DNA from: Clytia hemisphaerica
Taxonomy: Eukaryota > Cnidaria > Hydrozoa > Leptothecata > Clytiidae
Assembly (NCBI GenBank): GCA_902728285.1
Contig: CACVBU010000354.1
Location: 566,717 to 630,716, forward strand
Reading direction: 5' to 3'
DNA length: 64,000 bases
Program-made: the position numbers and the translations under genes
Notes under the pieces: generated by a model
Database searches by the model: none
Told to the model about the DNA's origin: nothing
Seen by the model: the letters and a program-made list of their open reading frames with translations, nothing else
Shown here: positions 46,182 to 61,100 of the stretch, one piece after another
How positions within the stretch are numbered: position 1 is the stretch's first letter
How the letters are laid out: every line of letters starts with the position of its first letter

Positions 46182-49100
46182 CTATGGTGAAGAGTTCATG
46201 AAATCTAATGTTTCTTGTAAGTGGCTCATCTGGTAATGCCTGAAAAGGGAGGAAAATATGAAAACAAAAAACATTAAAGACAATCAGAGAGATATAAAAA
46301 TGAGCAACCGATAAAGTTACTGGATAGTGCAAAAAGCAAATTTTATAGGAACATTTATAAATAAGAAAAGATGGTTTCAAATAATCCTACAAAAAGCAAA
46401 TACACGTTTTTTTATAAGAACATCCAAAAATTTTAAAGCCTTCGGATGTTCTTAATTTTTTGAGTTTTAAGCCTGAAAATGTTCTTAACATGTTCTTATT
46501 TTCATCATTATTTGAGAATTTTTTTGCAAAGCCTAAAAAATGTTCTTAACTTGTTCTTAACATTTTGACCATCGAAGCCTTTATGTTCTTATATAGTTTG
46601 TTCTTATAAAAAAACGTACAAAGTTCATCAAAACATGAATTGTCACTTAACAAGGGTGGGAAAAGAATCGAGAAAAACTTAAAAGTGATTTTATTTTTGA
46701 GAGGCTCAAAACGGCTTCCCTGGGTTCTTACGACGTCTTGAATTTTAACATTTCTTGGTGTGAGTATACACCTTTTTATAACAAAGTCCATAACAACACA
46801 AGAATTCGAGACCAAAATATTTAAGAATATTCTGAGAACAGATATGCAACTTCTAGGAAATTACACTAAAATACCCTCAAAGTACTAAAAATAAAAACAT
46901 CTTAAGAACATTTTGAAAAAATTAAGAACACCCGAAGGCTTTAAAGATTTTGGACGTTCTTATAAAAAAACTTGTATAACTTGCTGTGACCATTTCCATA
47001 ATGGAGTTAAAAATGGATTAAAATTACTTTACTAGCATCTTCAGGTTTTTTATAAAAAGAAAAAAAATTCCTCTGTTAATCAAGTGTTAAGCAGCTAGAT
47101 AGAATAGACGGGGTTCCTTTTTCCATTTTAGCACCCCCATCATTCATGAGCGAAAAAGTAACGGAAAAATGAAACGAAAAAACGAAGAAGTAAAAATCGA
47201 TTTCACACTTTGAAAAGAACCAATCATCTCATGCTTTATTTGAAGTGAAAGTATTTTCAGGCATTAAAAGAATATGGTTAAATTATTAAGTTCTGATGCT
47301 AGCCTTACGTGGTCAATCGCCAGAAAATTGACGAGAATTATAATTTTCAGACCTTTTTATTTTTAAGAATTCTGCATGTGACAAAATGTACACTTTTTTA
47401 TAAGAACATCCAAAATAAAAGTATTCGTTTGTTCTTGACTTTTTGACATTTAAACCTAGAAATTATCTTCAAAATGTTCTATTTTAACCATTTCGTGATT
47501 ATTTTTGTGCGATTTATTACGAGATTTGGTGTCTTAGAGTCCGCAAAGCCTTAAAATATTATCAACTTGTTCTTAATACTTTGGCCATCAAAGCTTATTT
47601 TCTTACATAGTTTGTTCTAATAAAAGAAACATGTAGATAAGGAAAACTAAATTAAAAGCATTTTGAGTAAAAAATACCAGCAATAACAGCCGAAAGTAAT
47701 TTAAAACACCGAGAATTCTTTCTAGTCCGAACCTCTATAATTCGAATCTTTCTGTAATTCGAACTAAAAGTTTTTGTCCCCTCAGCGTTAAAAGACGTAG
47801 ATTACTCTCCATAATTCGAATCTTTCTGTAATTTGAAGAAAGTGTTTTGCTTATTGACGATCGAATTAAAGACAGTCTCAATAATAATCAAGGCTATGTT
47901 CGCACGTGAAGGTTCTGTTTCGCTTCGAAAGGAAATTAAGCCATTCTATTGGTTAGAATTGACGTAAAACTCGAATGTAACCAATAGAATGGCTTCATTT
48001 CGTTTCGGAGCGAAAGGGCACCGCCACGTACAAACGATATAATGATCGAATAGCAAATGATCTAATACTCGACGTGCTTACTTTGCGATATTTCCAAAGA
48101 TTTTGAGTTGTTTTTTGAAATCATCAGGACTTGTCAGATTTCCAAATCGTCCAGCACATTCACAAAATTTCGACATGTTCTTGTCCTTCACCTATTTAAA
48201 ATGAGAGAGAAAACAACTTATTTTGGTGTATACAGTTTTGTATACAGTTTTGTATGCAGTGTAGTGAAATTCCACGTGGGAAATCTGCAAAAAAATTTGG
48301 AATAGACCTTCTCATAAATTACGTTACGAGCATCACTCGCCTCGTTTTGATGTTCGTGACGTAATTTTTGGTCTATTCCTAAGGTTGCCTGAAATTCCAA
48401 GGTTTTAACCTCTTATTGGAGGAAATCTTTTTCTATTCATTTTCTATTGGTGATATTCCCTTTACACATTTTTTTCTCTCTATCTTGAAAATACCGGATA
48501 GACCTTTTCACAAATTACGTCACCAACAACACTTACCTCGTTTTCAAAATACTACTATAGTAATTGATTCCAAGAGGAGTTCATAAGAAGTTTACTCTAT
48601 TTATAAATTTAACATTTGGAGATTTAAGGGATAGAATCACCTTAGTAATAATACCGTGTTTATCGTGTGTTCGAATCCCAAGCACTTCTAGGCAGGGTGT
48701 TAGGGAAATTGGTGACAGACTCTCTTCCTTCACTCATATACCTTGGTAATGGTTTAAAAACGAGGCAGTCGTTGCTCTTAAAATAATTCATGAAAAGGCC
48801 TATTACTGTTAGAACCACTGACCTTTATATCCCTGAACCAAGCTATATCCGCCTTCTTTGATCGGAGTTTTTTTTGGGATTGGTACCCGAGAAGAAGCCA
48901 TTGCCGTGCTAAAAATTAACGTCTAAAGGCCGGTCTCCACTTACGCGCGCTGCAATCGCACTTTTTGTCTTCAATCCTTTTTGCTTTGAACACATTTCAA
49001 CTTTTTTCAACTGTTACGTCAGATCGCGCCAATGGAATTGCTTCATTTTTCTTTCGACCAATAGCATGGTAGCTTTGCTCGAAAAAGTGCGATCGCAGCG

Positions 49101-52100
49101 CACGCAACTGGAGACCGGCCTTAACGGCGCTGCATAATCAACAGTATTGAAAAGAAAGTAGTATTGAGTAGTGCCGCCATTAGGGTACCACAAAAACTCC
49201 GATCAAAGATTTTGCTTGGCCAGGATTGAGAAACTTGGTCCAGGGTATGTAAAGGTCAATGGTTAGAACGCAAATTTTCTTACCATTTTACATTTGAGAC
49301 ATTTCAAATCTTGTAGCGTGTAACTCATAGCACGCCTTGACAACATCAACACCAATTGTTCTTCCACCAATGACATGTTGTATTGTTGTTGGCAATCTGG
49401 GTTGTCACAACGAACACTTGCTCTGAAAGTAAAACAAATTGAACTGTACAGCTGAGGTTCATTTAAAGATGTAGTAGGGGCAGTGGTTAACGTAGAAATA
49501 TATATGGGGTACCATAAGCAAGAGTGTAGGGAAGTATGCAAGGTATTGTATCTGGGTGGTGTTTTCAATGTGTGGTACTCTTGTAAGACTTTCTTAATGA
49601 TTCTAGAACAACTCGCGCTTTTATCTCAAGGTCATTAAGCCATGGACAAAAAACCTAAAACTTATTTCAATAAAAATAAATATTTTTATTCAGAGATATA
49701 TTTATCGTGGATGTAGTTTTGTGAGGAGGGCAGTAATCCCAGGGGAGAAATCACTCCGACACATTCAGAAGCAACACTTCACAAAGATCGATGAATCCAT
49801 GAACTTACGGTTGGTTTCCCTTGGCAGGAGTGATGAGCGGGTCTCGGCATAAATCCAAATCACGACAGCTGTTACAATACTCGCAAATCATCTAGTGAAA
49901 GAAAATTATACATTGGTACGTCTTAAGCTAAAATTCGTTGTACTTATGTTAGTGTACGACTGGGGCAATGAATTATTTCGCAAAGTAAAAGCAAACAAAT
50001 CAAAAAAAAAATTTATTTCATTCCCATCAGTCGTTTTGGTGCACTTAGGTCGCTGGTGAAAGTAGGCCAAATGTAAATGACAAAAACTTAATCTTTATTT
50101 TCAATATTCAAACCTCTGGAACGATAAATGACAAACATGGATCTTGGAAATTTGCTTCGTCAGCAAATTGGCCGATGCCAACGAGTTTGAGGAGATCGCG
50201 TCGTAGCTTGTTGACTTGATTTCGAATGTTAACGTCTAGTTGTAGCACCTATAAAGAAGGCACACTCATTTTATTCAGTAGAAACTAGCAAAAGGATAAC
50301 AACGTTATATTTGAAGGGAGATTTTTGAAGGGAGATTTTTTATATCGAAAATACTCTTATTCTAAATCAAATTTTATTTGAAGGCACACTCAGTATTGGA
50401 TTAAAACTATCGGATACCGATAAGAACAGATTTAAAAGCCGCGCTCCAGAAATTTCTTAAACTGATTTTCGTCAATATTAAGGCGTTTAGGATAATCTTA
50501 ATCAGAATATGACTTCTCTAGACTTTCTCAGAACCCAACCTCGTTGCCTATCTATTACCAGCTTTTTGATGCCGACTGATGGCGCTAGATAATATTCTCT
50601 GGCGTCTATCAGTAACGTAAATAAAGCCTAGGATAAACGGGGACGAGGTTGCTCAGAACCTTTTAAACGACGCTTGATGATAAAAACAACACAGTCCTTC
50701 ATGTTGGATGGCACACAGCAACCACTACACAAAAACAAACAAGCTAGATGCTGAATGGACCTACCTGATGATGAAAGTTAGATAGCAATGCGAGAAGAAA
50801 AATGAAAAAAAAATCAGTCAGAAAATATAGCGTTTAGCGAAAATGCATAACGCAATAAATTCATCATTGATTGTTGATGGGGGGGACAGGGAAGGGTTGT
50901 AGGGAAAAAATAAATAGAAAGTTCTGGTCGCAAAAATCAGTTTTATTGACAATTGAATCATGTTTGATGGTGAGCATTGTTATCAATAATGTTTTTGTGT
51001 AAAAAACATAGAAATGAATATAAGGAAAAAATCCAATGAAAATCTGCAAACACGGCGATTTCCGGCATTTTCAACCGGAAAAATTTTTTTCTCAAAAATC
51101 GAACTCGGCCATGTTTTGGGCATTGTTAATACGCATCTTTGAGCAAAAAATCAGAAAAAACCAATGATAAAATCTTGAGAAAATGCCAAAAAAACAGTTT
51201 TTCCGGCATATTCCCGGCATTTTCAGCCGGAAAAAAATGTATTTTGAAAATCGGGCTTCGCCACATTTTAGATATTGTCATTTTGCATCATTGTACAAAA
51301 AATCAGAAAAACCTAATGACAGGATTTTGCACAAAGTCCAAAAAACCCTATTTGCCCAAATTTTTCGAAAAAAGGGCTCCGTCACATTTTAGGCATTGCC
51401 ATTTTGCATTATTGTGCAAAAAATCAAAAAAGAGTAATGAGTCAACATTGAGAAAAGCTATATTTTCCTATTTGGTTAAAGGGAATTTCCCCAAAATACG
51501 AAAATCCGTTTTTTAAGGCGAATAAGAATTTTCCGGGAAAAACCACTTCAGCCATTCTTTAGATAATCTTGCCCTCCATCTTTGTACAAAAAATATGAAA
51601 AAAGTAATGACAGGATTTTTTTTCGTCCGTCACATTTTGGGCATTACCATTTTGCATCATTGTGCCAAAAATCAGAAAAAACTAACGAGCCAATCTCGAC
51701 AAAAGCTGGTAACAGACGAACGGACAAACGGACGAACAGAGGTTAATTTATAGGACCTCCACCGGGGTAGGTCCAAAAATCCTTGAACTTACTTGACAAA
51801 CAGCTTTAATGAACTCAAGTGAAGGATTTTTCAAGGGCAAGTGTGACCCAGCAAGAACAGGAAATTCAAGACCAGCATCTTTTCCACGTCCTCCTGATAA
51901 CGTCTTATGGATCTTTTGAGTGATGCTGAAAGATAAAAGATAGGTTTCGTTCAGTAAAGATTGCATACATTTAGCTTCCGTAAAAAATACAGTGTGTCCC
52001 AAAAAAGCAGACCATTTATAAAGTAAAATCCTCAAAACTCATCATCTTAACTGGGCTAATATTAAGTACATACAAGTCTTAAAATTTCGCGTATTTATTT

Positions 52101-55100
52101 TTTATAAAAATTTGTCCGCTTTTTCGGGACACACTGTGTATAATGGATGCACATCATCCGAACTCCAAAATATTGATGTGAATTGACTTCTGAGACTCAT
52201 TTGATGAAAAGCATACATTGACAAAAATGTGCACAGGTAATACCAAAAATTCAAAGGAATAAGTCAAAATCAGCATTGTTAAACTAGAAATGCTAAAAGT
52301 AAAAGTTTTAGTGTAAAAACATTGGATGAATACTAGACAATAAGGAGAAAAAATAGGGAAATTTACCCGAAAAGTTGTTCAGTTAAAACATCTTGGATTC
52401 GCGATTGAGCAAATTCAACGGTTGAGGGTGTGGTCGTTGTTTCTGCCATCATCTAAAGTTGAAAATATCAAAGAGGTAATCCGATGGTTTGAGATATAGC
52501 CTGCAAGAACCTTCAATGATCCTAAGTAAAACCTCCAAGCATCTTTTGCTTAAAGTTAATTTCTATTAAGGTGAGATATCACAATTCGAAATGGACTCTT
52601 TGTATTGTTTTCTTTTTACGAAAACCCAAAAAGTTGTAACTTGACTATCTCGATTTTGAAAAATAGTTAGGCAAAATATTTTGAGATTTTGGTCAGGAAA
52701 AAATAAGGAATCCACAAGATAATCGGTGTTTTGCCTTCTACACAAAGAAGGGTAATGATAGGTTAATGAGAGTAGAATATTAGCTTAGGTTGCCAAGGTG
52801 AAAAAGATGTTCGTGAATTCAAACTAATCAATCTTTTTCCAAAGAAAGTTCCATTCCAGAGAATAGCCACTCAAAAAGGTAGATTTATAAACTCGCTAAG
52901 ATAAGTACTGAGTCGATATATGTTTTGAGCTCCTCTGATTTAGATGTGAGGGAAAACTAATAACATATACCCAATAACTAATAACAATTCGTTACCAAGA
53001 ACGACAAAAAACTAAAAATAAAACATTTAGTATGTAACCTCTTGTTGAGTGCTGAGCCCACGTCTTTTGACTGGTGTGCTTCCACCTTTGTGTGTTTGAA
53101 GTTGTTCCACGATATGAACGTACACTGAATGAATATGATCCGCTATGCACACCTAGGTAATAACAAACAAATTTTGTGGTGATAATAATGCAATCTTTTG
53201 TCAGTGGAATTAATCAATTGAATTTATTCCGTCGCTCGGAACCAAACCGTTAAGTTTTATATATAGTTGATATATAAATTATAAATTATAATATAGATTA
53301 TTGTGTATATAGTTGATATAAAGTTTTATATTATACTTCTCAATAAGTTGTTACCAGTTGTTATAGGTTGTTACCTTGAAGAAGGTTTGGCATGCAGCAG
53401 AGGTTGGTAAAAACTTCTCCAAATTCCAATTCATCTCCACTTTTTGCTGGAATATAGAAAAATAGGAAAGTAATTTTTAAAATGGATACGGAATATACCG
53501 CTTAATTGTTTTTAAATCCAAACTTGGAAAATAGTTTCAAATCATAACATAATAATTCATTCTCAAACAACCAGTATAAATACAGGAACCTTTTGCTTAT
53601 TCGAACTTTTACTATCGAATCTTCCAATAATTCGAACTAACTCTAAGTTCCCGTCAAGGAGAAACCCTCTCAATATACTTTCTATAATTAAAACCTCTCT
53701 GTAATTTGAACAATTAAGATTCCCCGTTGGAGCTCAAATATTTTTCTCACTAGTCATCGAATGGTGCTAAAGAGCGAGGGTAAACACTGCAAAGTGCAAT
53801 TTATACCTATAAAAAATCACAATTAAAATAGGCTTTAAATTGTCTGCGCTAAAAATTCAACCATTTTCAATTTCACTTTTCTCATACTAATCTTGACTGA
53901 ACGCATTAAATGAAAATTGGAGTAAACTTCTCTTTTTACCTCTTTAGCGTGTGCAACCAGGTCTCTGATATCTTCATCATCATCAGAATCAAACTCGTTT
54001 CCATTCTCCTCTTTCTCTTCGTCATCCACATTCGACATGAAATTTTCCGGTATTTCTTTAGCCCGGATACCACCGTGATTCGCCTAAAATGAATATCGAA
54101 TGATTTTCCCACTTTCAAAATACAATGGAGTCTCTATAACTCGAACGCGCTCGTGGAACACGATTCTTTTCGAAGTAAGGAAATTTCGAGTTATGGAGTA
54201 AGGGTTTAAAAGGCATTGTTAACTGAAGTGACGAGAAAACTTGTTTAAGTTAAGGAGGCATTCGAGTTTAAGAGACTATACTGTGTAATAATTTAGCTTG
54301 AATTTCAACATTCAGCAGTTTAAAGTTTCTAGCACTCACAAATAAATTCAAGAACAGTTTATGCTTACTTATCCAAGTCACACGGAAGATGTCCTGGCAG
54401 GAAGGACGAAACATCACCCGAAATTAGAGCGGAAAAAATACAATCAAGTGTCAGCAGTTACTTACAGGGTCCATCCACATGAGATATTCCCAACATGAGC
54501 GAGGTTCCAGTGCAATGTTTTTGAATAATGGTTTGGAACGTATGCTTGTCAAAATATATTGCACGTACGCTAATGCATCTTTCACTCTGAAACATAAGTT
54601 AACATTTCAAGATTCAAAGACGAATTCGAAACTCAGAAGGGAAAATATTATCAAATAACAGTTGACTCTCGCTAATTCGAACTCGAAAGGAAATCTCATT
54701 CATTCGAGTTCCAGAGAGATTTGAAATACAGAAAGTATTTAAAGAAAGTTTTTCCTAGACAGGGACTGGGTATAAGTTCTCAATTTTGAGACGGGAATGT
54801 AATTTTTTGAACCCAACTGGGACAGAAGAACTAACTTAACTTTAACAATAATTAATATGATAAAGAAAATTGAATAACTTTAACGAGTCACATTGAGTTT
54901 GAACTCATCATTATACAGTTTGGTGGGGAATAGTGCACGGTTCAATGGGCTTTTCCAGAAAAACATTTACCCCCACTGTTGAGGATATTGATTTTTCGAA
55001 GTATCGAACCCCCTGGATATCCTACTTTATTAGTAAAGACCCCCTCTTCTATCCACTCTTAAAAATATCCTCAACCCCTGGATATCCTCTCTTATAAAGA

Positions 55101-58100
55101 TGCTCACCCCTGGATATCGTATTTTTTTACTTGGAAAGACACTTTACCTCCTGGATATCCTCTCCCTTGTAGATGTTTAACCCCCTGGATATTCAATTTT
55201 TATACAAAATCGTTAACCCCCTGGATATCCTCAAAAGGGGGGGGGGCACGGACTATTTCTCGAAAAGCCCAATACTAAACATACGAAATAATCTAAAGGA
55301 TTGAAAAGCTCGAATTCGATTGATACCTTCTCTTCTTCGAGTTTAAGATGATCTTATTGAAGTTGGCGTAAACAATGGTCGAGCCCAGGGTCTTGAATTC
55401 CGCAATCAACTGTAAAAGTTTAAAAACAGAACTTTTTGTTATAAGAAATCACAATAGATTAATTTTGTTGATTAGCTAACACTCAGCATGTCATAATAAA
55501 GGCCGCTACCCACTCAGCATTTTATGGTCGTCGAACAAGGCGCACAGCTTAATTATTGCATAAATTACATAAATCAAGCCTTCAAAGGCTGTCGCTTTGA
55601 GCGCAACTAGAGTTGAAACTTTTTAACTTTTTTCGCGAAGCTGTACAGCTCATCCTTTGTTTTTCTAAAATCAACCAATCAGAAAAGAGAATTTTCTTTT
55701 TGTACCGTGTGCAAAAGATGTGTATCATGTGCAAAAGATGATGAACAAAAGAAAAGAGAAAAAATGTGCTGCAGAGTGGAATGACAAAAAGCGCTCAGCG
55801 AACAAAGAGCTCGAGCCGTGCACTTTGTTCGGCGACCATAAAATGCTGAGTGGGTAGCGGCCTTAAACGTTATTTATCACGACAGATGTTCAGTTCAACA
55901 TACAGTACGTGACACTTTAAGGCCGCCACCCACTCAGCATTTTATGGTCGGCGAACAAGGCGCGCAGCTTAATTATTGCATAAATTACATAAATCAAGCC
56001 CTCAAAGGCTGTCGCTTTGGGCGCAACAAGAGTTGAAACTTTTCAACTTTTTTCGCTGAGCTGTGCAGCTTCCCTATTGTTCTTTTTTAATTTGCCAATC
56101 AGAAGAGACATTTAACTCTTTTGTACCGTGTGCAAAAAATATCAACAATAGAAAAAATAAAAAATGTGTGGATCAGTGGAATGAGAAAAGCGTTCAGCGA
56201 CCAAAGCGCCCGAGCCGTGCGCCTTGTTCGCCGACCATAAAATGCTGAGCGGGTAGCAGCCTTTATCAGCTATTATTATCCGACGCTCGTAATAGCGACA
56301 TTTGATTGGCTTCTTTGCTGTCTAATATTTTCGAATATATAGCTTCCACGGAGGCTTTGAAATTATGTTTGAAAACGAGAAATATTTTAGCGATGAACGG
56401 ATAACAAACCATTTATTTGGACGCAGTCTCATCCAATATGAAAAATATTGGATTCGACTTTGTCCAACAACTGCTTCATAATAACGTCCCTAAATAAGCA
56501 GACAAAAAAGTGGGTATTTATAATCAGTAGGAAATTCTTTTCATCTATTAGAAAACTAGACTCGTAATCGTACCTGCATAAAGAACTTTTTCATCAGGCC
56601 GTGAATATATTTGCAAAGAGCTGGATCATATAACATAGCTTCAGGTGATCGCAAGTAACTGAAATTAAAAGAAATACAAATGTTCAATCTTCAGGAATAT
56701 GCAAAAAAGTGACTTTAACCACTAAATACTTGGGCAAAGAAAATTGTCTAAATGCAGTTGCCGGGAATAAGTTAAGAATAATTCTTAGCTGAAAGGCCTG
56801 AATAAGAAAAACTAGAAAAAGGCTCTCAAACTGTTTAATCTTTCTGAGAACTAAAGAGCAGCATGGTATGAATATCTTTCAGAAAAATTAACTGTTAAGG
56901 CCTCTCACAAAAAAGATATCGCGATTTTCTAACGATCTTCGGGAATTTTATTATGAAGTTTTCACTTCTATCCATTCAGTAGTACCGGAAAAATTCCAAC
57001 GAAAATAAAACTCAGAATGTCGATTCCCGACATTTTACGACTATACTCGTGTCAAAAGCTCCAGAAAACCACCTTTTTGATTAAGCGAAAGTCACCAGTT
57101 TTCATTCTAAGGAAAAGCTCGCTCACAAAACATATATGAGATGGTAATTACCGATAGAAATGGATGAGTTGTGTATCAGCAAAATCGTTTCGATTGGCAA
57201 ACACTTCTTGAATCCAACTGATGATCAACCCTTTCAACACTCTACAAGACAAGAAATAGAAATAAAGAATATCAGAGAGAACTAACGGAGTGTGGCTTAA
57301 AAGAAGTACAGCCGACTCTCGCTAATTCGAATTCGAACGGATAATCTCATTTTGTTCGAATTACAGATAGATTCAAATTAAGAGGGTTATATTAAAAGGG
57401 TTTATCCTTGACGGGGACTGGAAAAAAGTTCAAATCATTCTTCGCCACGGCATCTTTCTGGTAACTTTATTACCAGTCCCCACAAAAGCAATCCGCACCA
57501 CTATGGGTTGATGTTTATTCTCGCAATGAAAAAAAACTGTGCGTTGGAAAAAGTTTTTTTTTACTTTTCCAAACCTCAAAAATTGATGACACTGTTACTT
57601 TTACGAATTCTAGTTGCATTTAAATAACTGCATGTACATATTATATACCGTCAACTGCTCTAACTTGGGACTATCTGACAAAACATGGGACGGCAATTCG
57701 GCCACCATTTCATCGAACCTCCAAAGTCATTTGATTTGAGTTAAGGAGCGGCGTATTTAAAAATACACGATTTCTCTTTTTGATTTTACAGTAAGTGAAA
57801 ATACAGACCAGATATGCAACAGTCCCATGTTTCGACCAATCGTCCCAAGTTAGAGCAGTTGACGGTAGAAATGCTCAATAATGAAGAAAATAAGATGAAA
57901 GATGGTAGGAAATAAGATACACAAGCAAGTCAAGAGTAAGAGCAGAAGCAGTGAAAAGCAAAAAATTTCTACATCATGTAGTGAATGATGTCCTGGATAG
58001 GACCATAGATTTATAAAGCCCGAATGTCGTGCATTGGCTGAAAAGTGTGCCGAGGTTAGGTAGGAAAACTATTCAATTACACTTGAATTTCACTCCTTGA

Positions 58101-61100
58101 CCAATTAAAAGCTATGCGTATTTTTGAAAACAATAAAAACTATATCTCTTGCGATATTCACTTTTTTTTCCTGCGATGGCTTAAAGCACGACATCTAGCC
58201 CTTCGTCGGGCTTTATAAATCTATGCATAGGACCTATTCCACTCATCGGAATCTCTCAATGCACTTACTTGAAAGACTGGGCACAAGAAGCAGCTTCATC
58301 ATATGACGTCAGAGTAGCAGCAGCTCCCGATCGCGAATTCAACATTTCTTCCAAGGATGCCTAGAAAAAATAGTGAAAAATAATTCAATGTAGAAATTCG
58401 GAAGAATTGAATTGTTGGTTCTTCCAGAAAATTGTTGTACATAGGGGGGTTGAGGATATATTGGATATTTTGTCCGGGGGTGGTGAAAAATCTGCAAAAT
58501 TTGCGTTGTTTTTTGGGCTAACTTGCTGTTTAGGGGTAATTTTGAATGTCCAGTGTGGAGTGAGATGTGTTGTCCGGAGAGGGTCAAAATTCACAATGTC
58601 CGGGGAGTAAATTTCTAAAAAATGTTTATAACCTCCACCACCATGTACAAGATTTTCTGGAAGAGCCCATTGTTGGTTTAGTAATTTTTTGTAAGTATCA
58701 CATAAATGAGAATGGGCCTTATAATAAACTAATTCTGATTCTTAAATTAAAAAAGGTAAAACCTTTAAAGTACTATCATAACTCAAATTGTGTGTCTTTT
58801 TTGTACAAACTACTGTCGATTCACAATCCAGTCAGACACAAAAAATATGTGACGGTCACAAATACCCTTATAAGACATAATCATAATATGGAACATTTTA
58901 GGAATATTTTCGGTTTTAAAGTAGTTTACACTTAGGAAGAGCGAACATACACACACATTTTCAAAGTCGTATGTGAGCTATTGCTTAGCCTCGAAAAATA
59001 TAACAATAACAGTAAACAGGCCAAATATTTCAAACCTGTTGAATGGTATCCAGGCTAGACGCTACTCCCTCTGCGTCGTGTACGTGATGAGACTGAAAAA
59101 GATAAAAAAAAATCAAGAGGCTTTTTTTCCAGGCAATATGGGGCACTTACCCCTACTTTGCCGGCGACTAAGGTCTTCAAATATTTTTGGGTTCTGAAAC
59201 ATCTATTTGAGAATCACGATGGTTTTCAGGCTAACTCGTTAGAAACAATCTTCCAGAAGGCGTGTATTGAGGACGACTGGCAACACTTTTTCTAGCAATT
59301 TCTCATGGGGTGTGATACTGGTTTAAACCAGTATTTATAATATACATATAAATTTTGAAATCGACAACAGCGAAGGTAAGACAAGAAAATCATTTTGTAT
59401 AGTATTTGGGGCAAAAAGGTGTGGTCTCTATACGGATCTAACCGAGGGCCTGGGTAATCCCGTACTTGGTGCCCTCTACTTAACGATAACTCTGTACCAG
59501 AGTGTATCTCACGTTTATCGCTTCGTAGTACACCCTGTGCGCATTGAAACTTCGCAGTATGATAGATAAGACATCATTTTCTTATTCTTCATTTTTTCAT
59601 TTTCCTTATCCAATTTTTACAAACATTCTCATAATGATGATATCCCATCTCTTTATATCTTGACAGCGAGCACAAAACTACAATTTGATTTGAATTCTAT
59701 CAAAAGTTATAGCCTCTTTTGTTTTCTACTGCAGATTGGGCCATTTCATTTTATGACCATACAGAGGGATGGACGGACATTTCCAGGGGGTAATCAGGGA
59801 AGAATTTCCTAGGGGTCTAAAGAAGTATTTTATTTTTCCAAGGGGTCCAAAGTTATACTTGAATTTCCAGGGGATGAACAACTAATTCTAGTTCGTCTAG
59901 CCTCACTTTAGAACATGAAAAGAATTTTTTCCAAGGGTTCTTTTGCAGTTTTGCTATTTTCCAGGGGGTATCTACACTTTTCCAAGAATTTGTTGCCACT
60001 TAAAAAGATTCGTCCAGCCCCCCCCCCATGTGTGAACATTTCATGGAACAGCCCATTACATTGAAACAGACTTTAGTCCTATATTCGCTAATTTATTATG
60101 AAACAAAAGCTTTCAATTTGTTAACTCACTTGTAGTACTGTGTTGACAGCTAAAGAGTCGATGGAAATTTCTACGCAAACCGTTGAATAACATCCTGGTT
60201 GGTTGATCTCTGGACTTCCTCCCTCGTCGAATTCTGTCACCAATCTATAGTGGAGAAGAAATAATCACACTCATGCAGATGCTATAAAAAGAAATATACA
60301 TACCACTGGCATCATATGAAATCACCCGCAATCCACGCCGCCCTTTTTTTAGCTCGCCCGAATAAAAAACGAAGTCAGGATTAGCTGACAATAGCGAGGT
60401 TAAGCAAGAAGCTATCTATTACGTACGGAATCTATTACGTGAGTTTTTAGACTGGATCCGAGGCGTTTTAGCCTGATTCCTAAAGCTTCACGGCATAGAA
60501 AAAAAAGTGGTTAAGCAAAAAGGCGATCTATGACGTATGACGTAATGTTTATTTTTCCGTATCTCACTTTCGGCCCCAACTTATAAAATTTTATTTTTCT
60601 TTCTTTCTTTTCCAGCTTTCTTGTTGGTGGTTTGGTCTATAAAACCCCCTTACTTTCAATCTTAATCTACTTAGTTTTTTCCCAAGACAAATGTTTACAT
60701 AAAAATTAAAACTAGACAAGCATAGTCAGAGTTTTCTCTATATTACTTTTACTATTTTTATTCAACATTTTTATAAACAAAAAATATGTCTATACTTCAA
60801 TGAATTCTTAACATTGCAATAAAAATATATAATTTCATAATTTCATTCCTAGTTTACATAGGTACCAATCAAAAATTACTGCTTTATTTATAAACAAAAA
60901 AAATAATCTGTAAGAGCATAGTGTATACAGTCTGTCATCCTTACTTAGCTGCATTTCTATATGAATGCTTCACCATTAGCATTACCAATAAAAAAGTGTG
61001 CAAACCAGGTCTCGAGTTTCATATCTGGCAGGTGTTCCTTCTTCTGCTTCTTTACATTCCAAGGTATCAATATCACCTTTTTAGGAAGGGAGATGTCTCT

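Noticed and set aside
48640..48690. Possible tRNA or SINE B box (GTTCGAATCCC)
   Set aside because: No convincing A box or foldable tRNA lies at the right distance, and no second copy is in the window. It could be a worn SINE.
51139..51516. 125-codon open frame
   Set aside because: It lies within a degenerate tandem repeat in a POLE intron and its protein simply repeats the unit.
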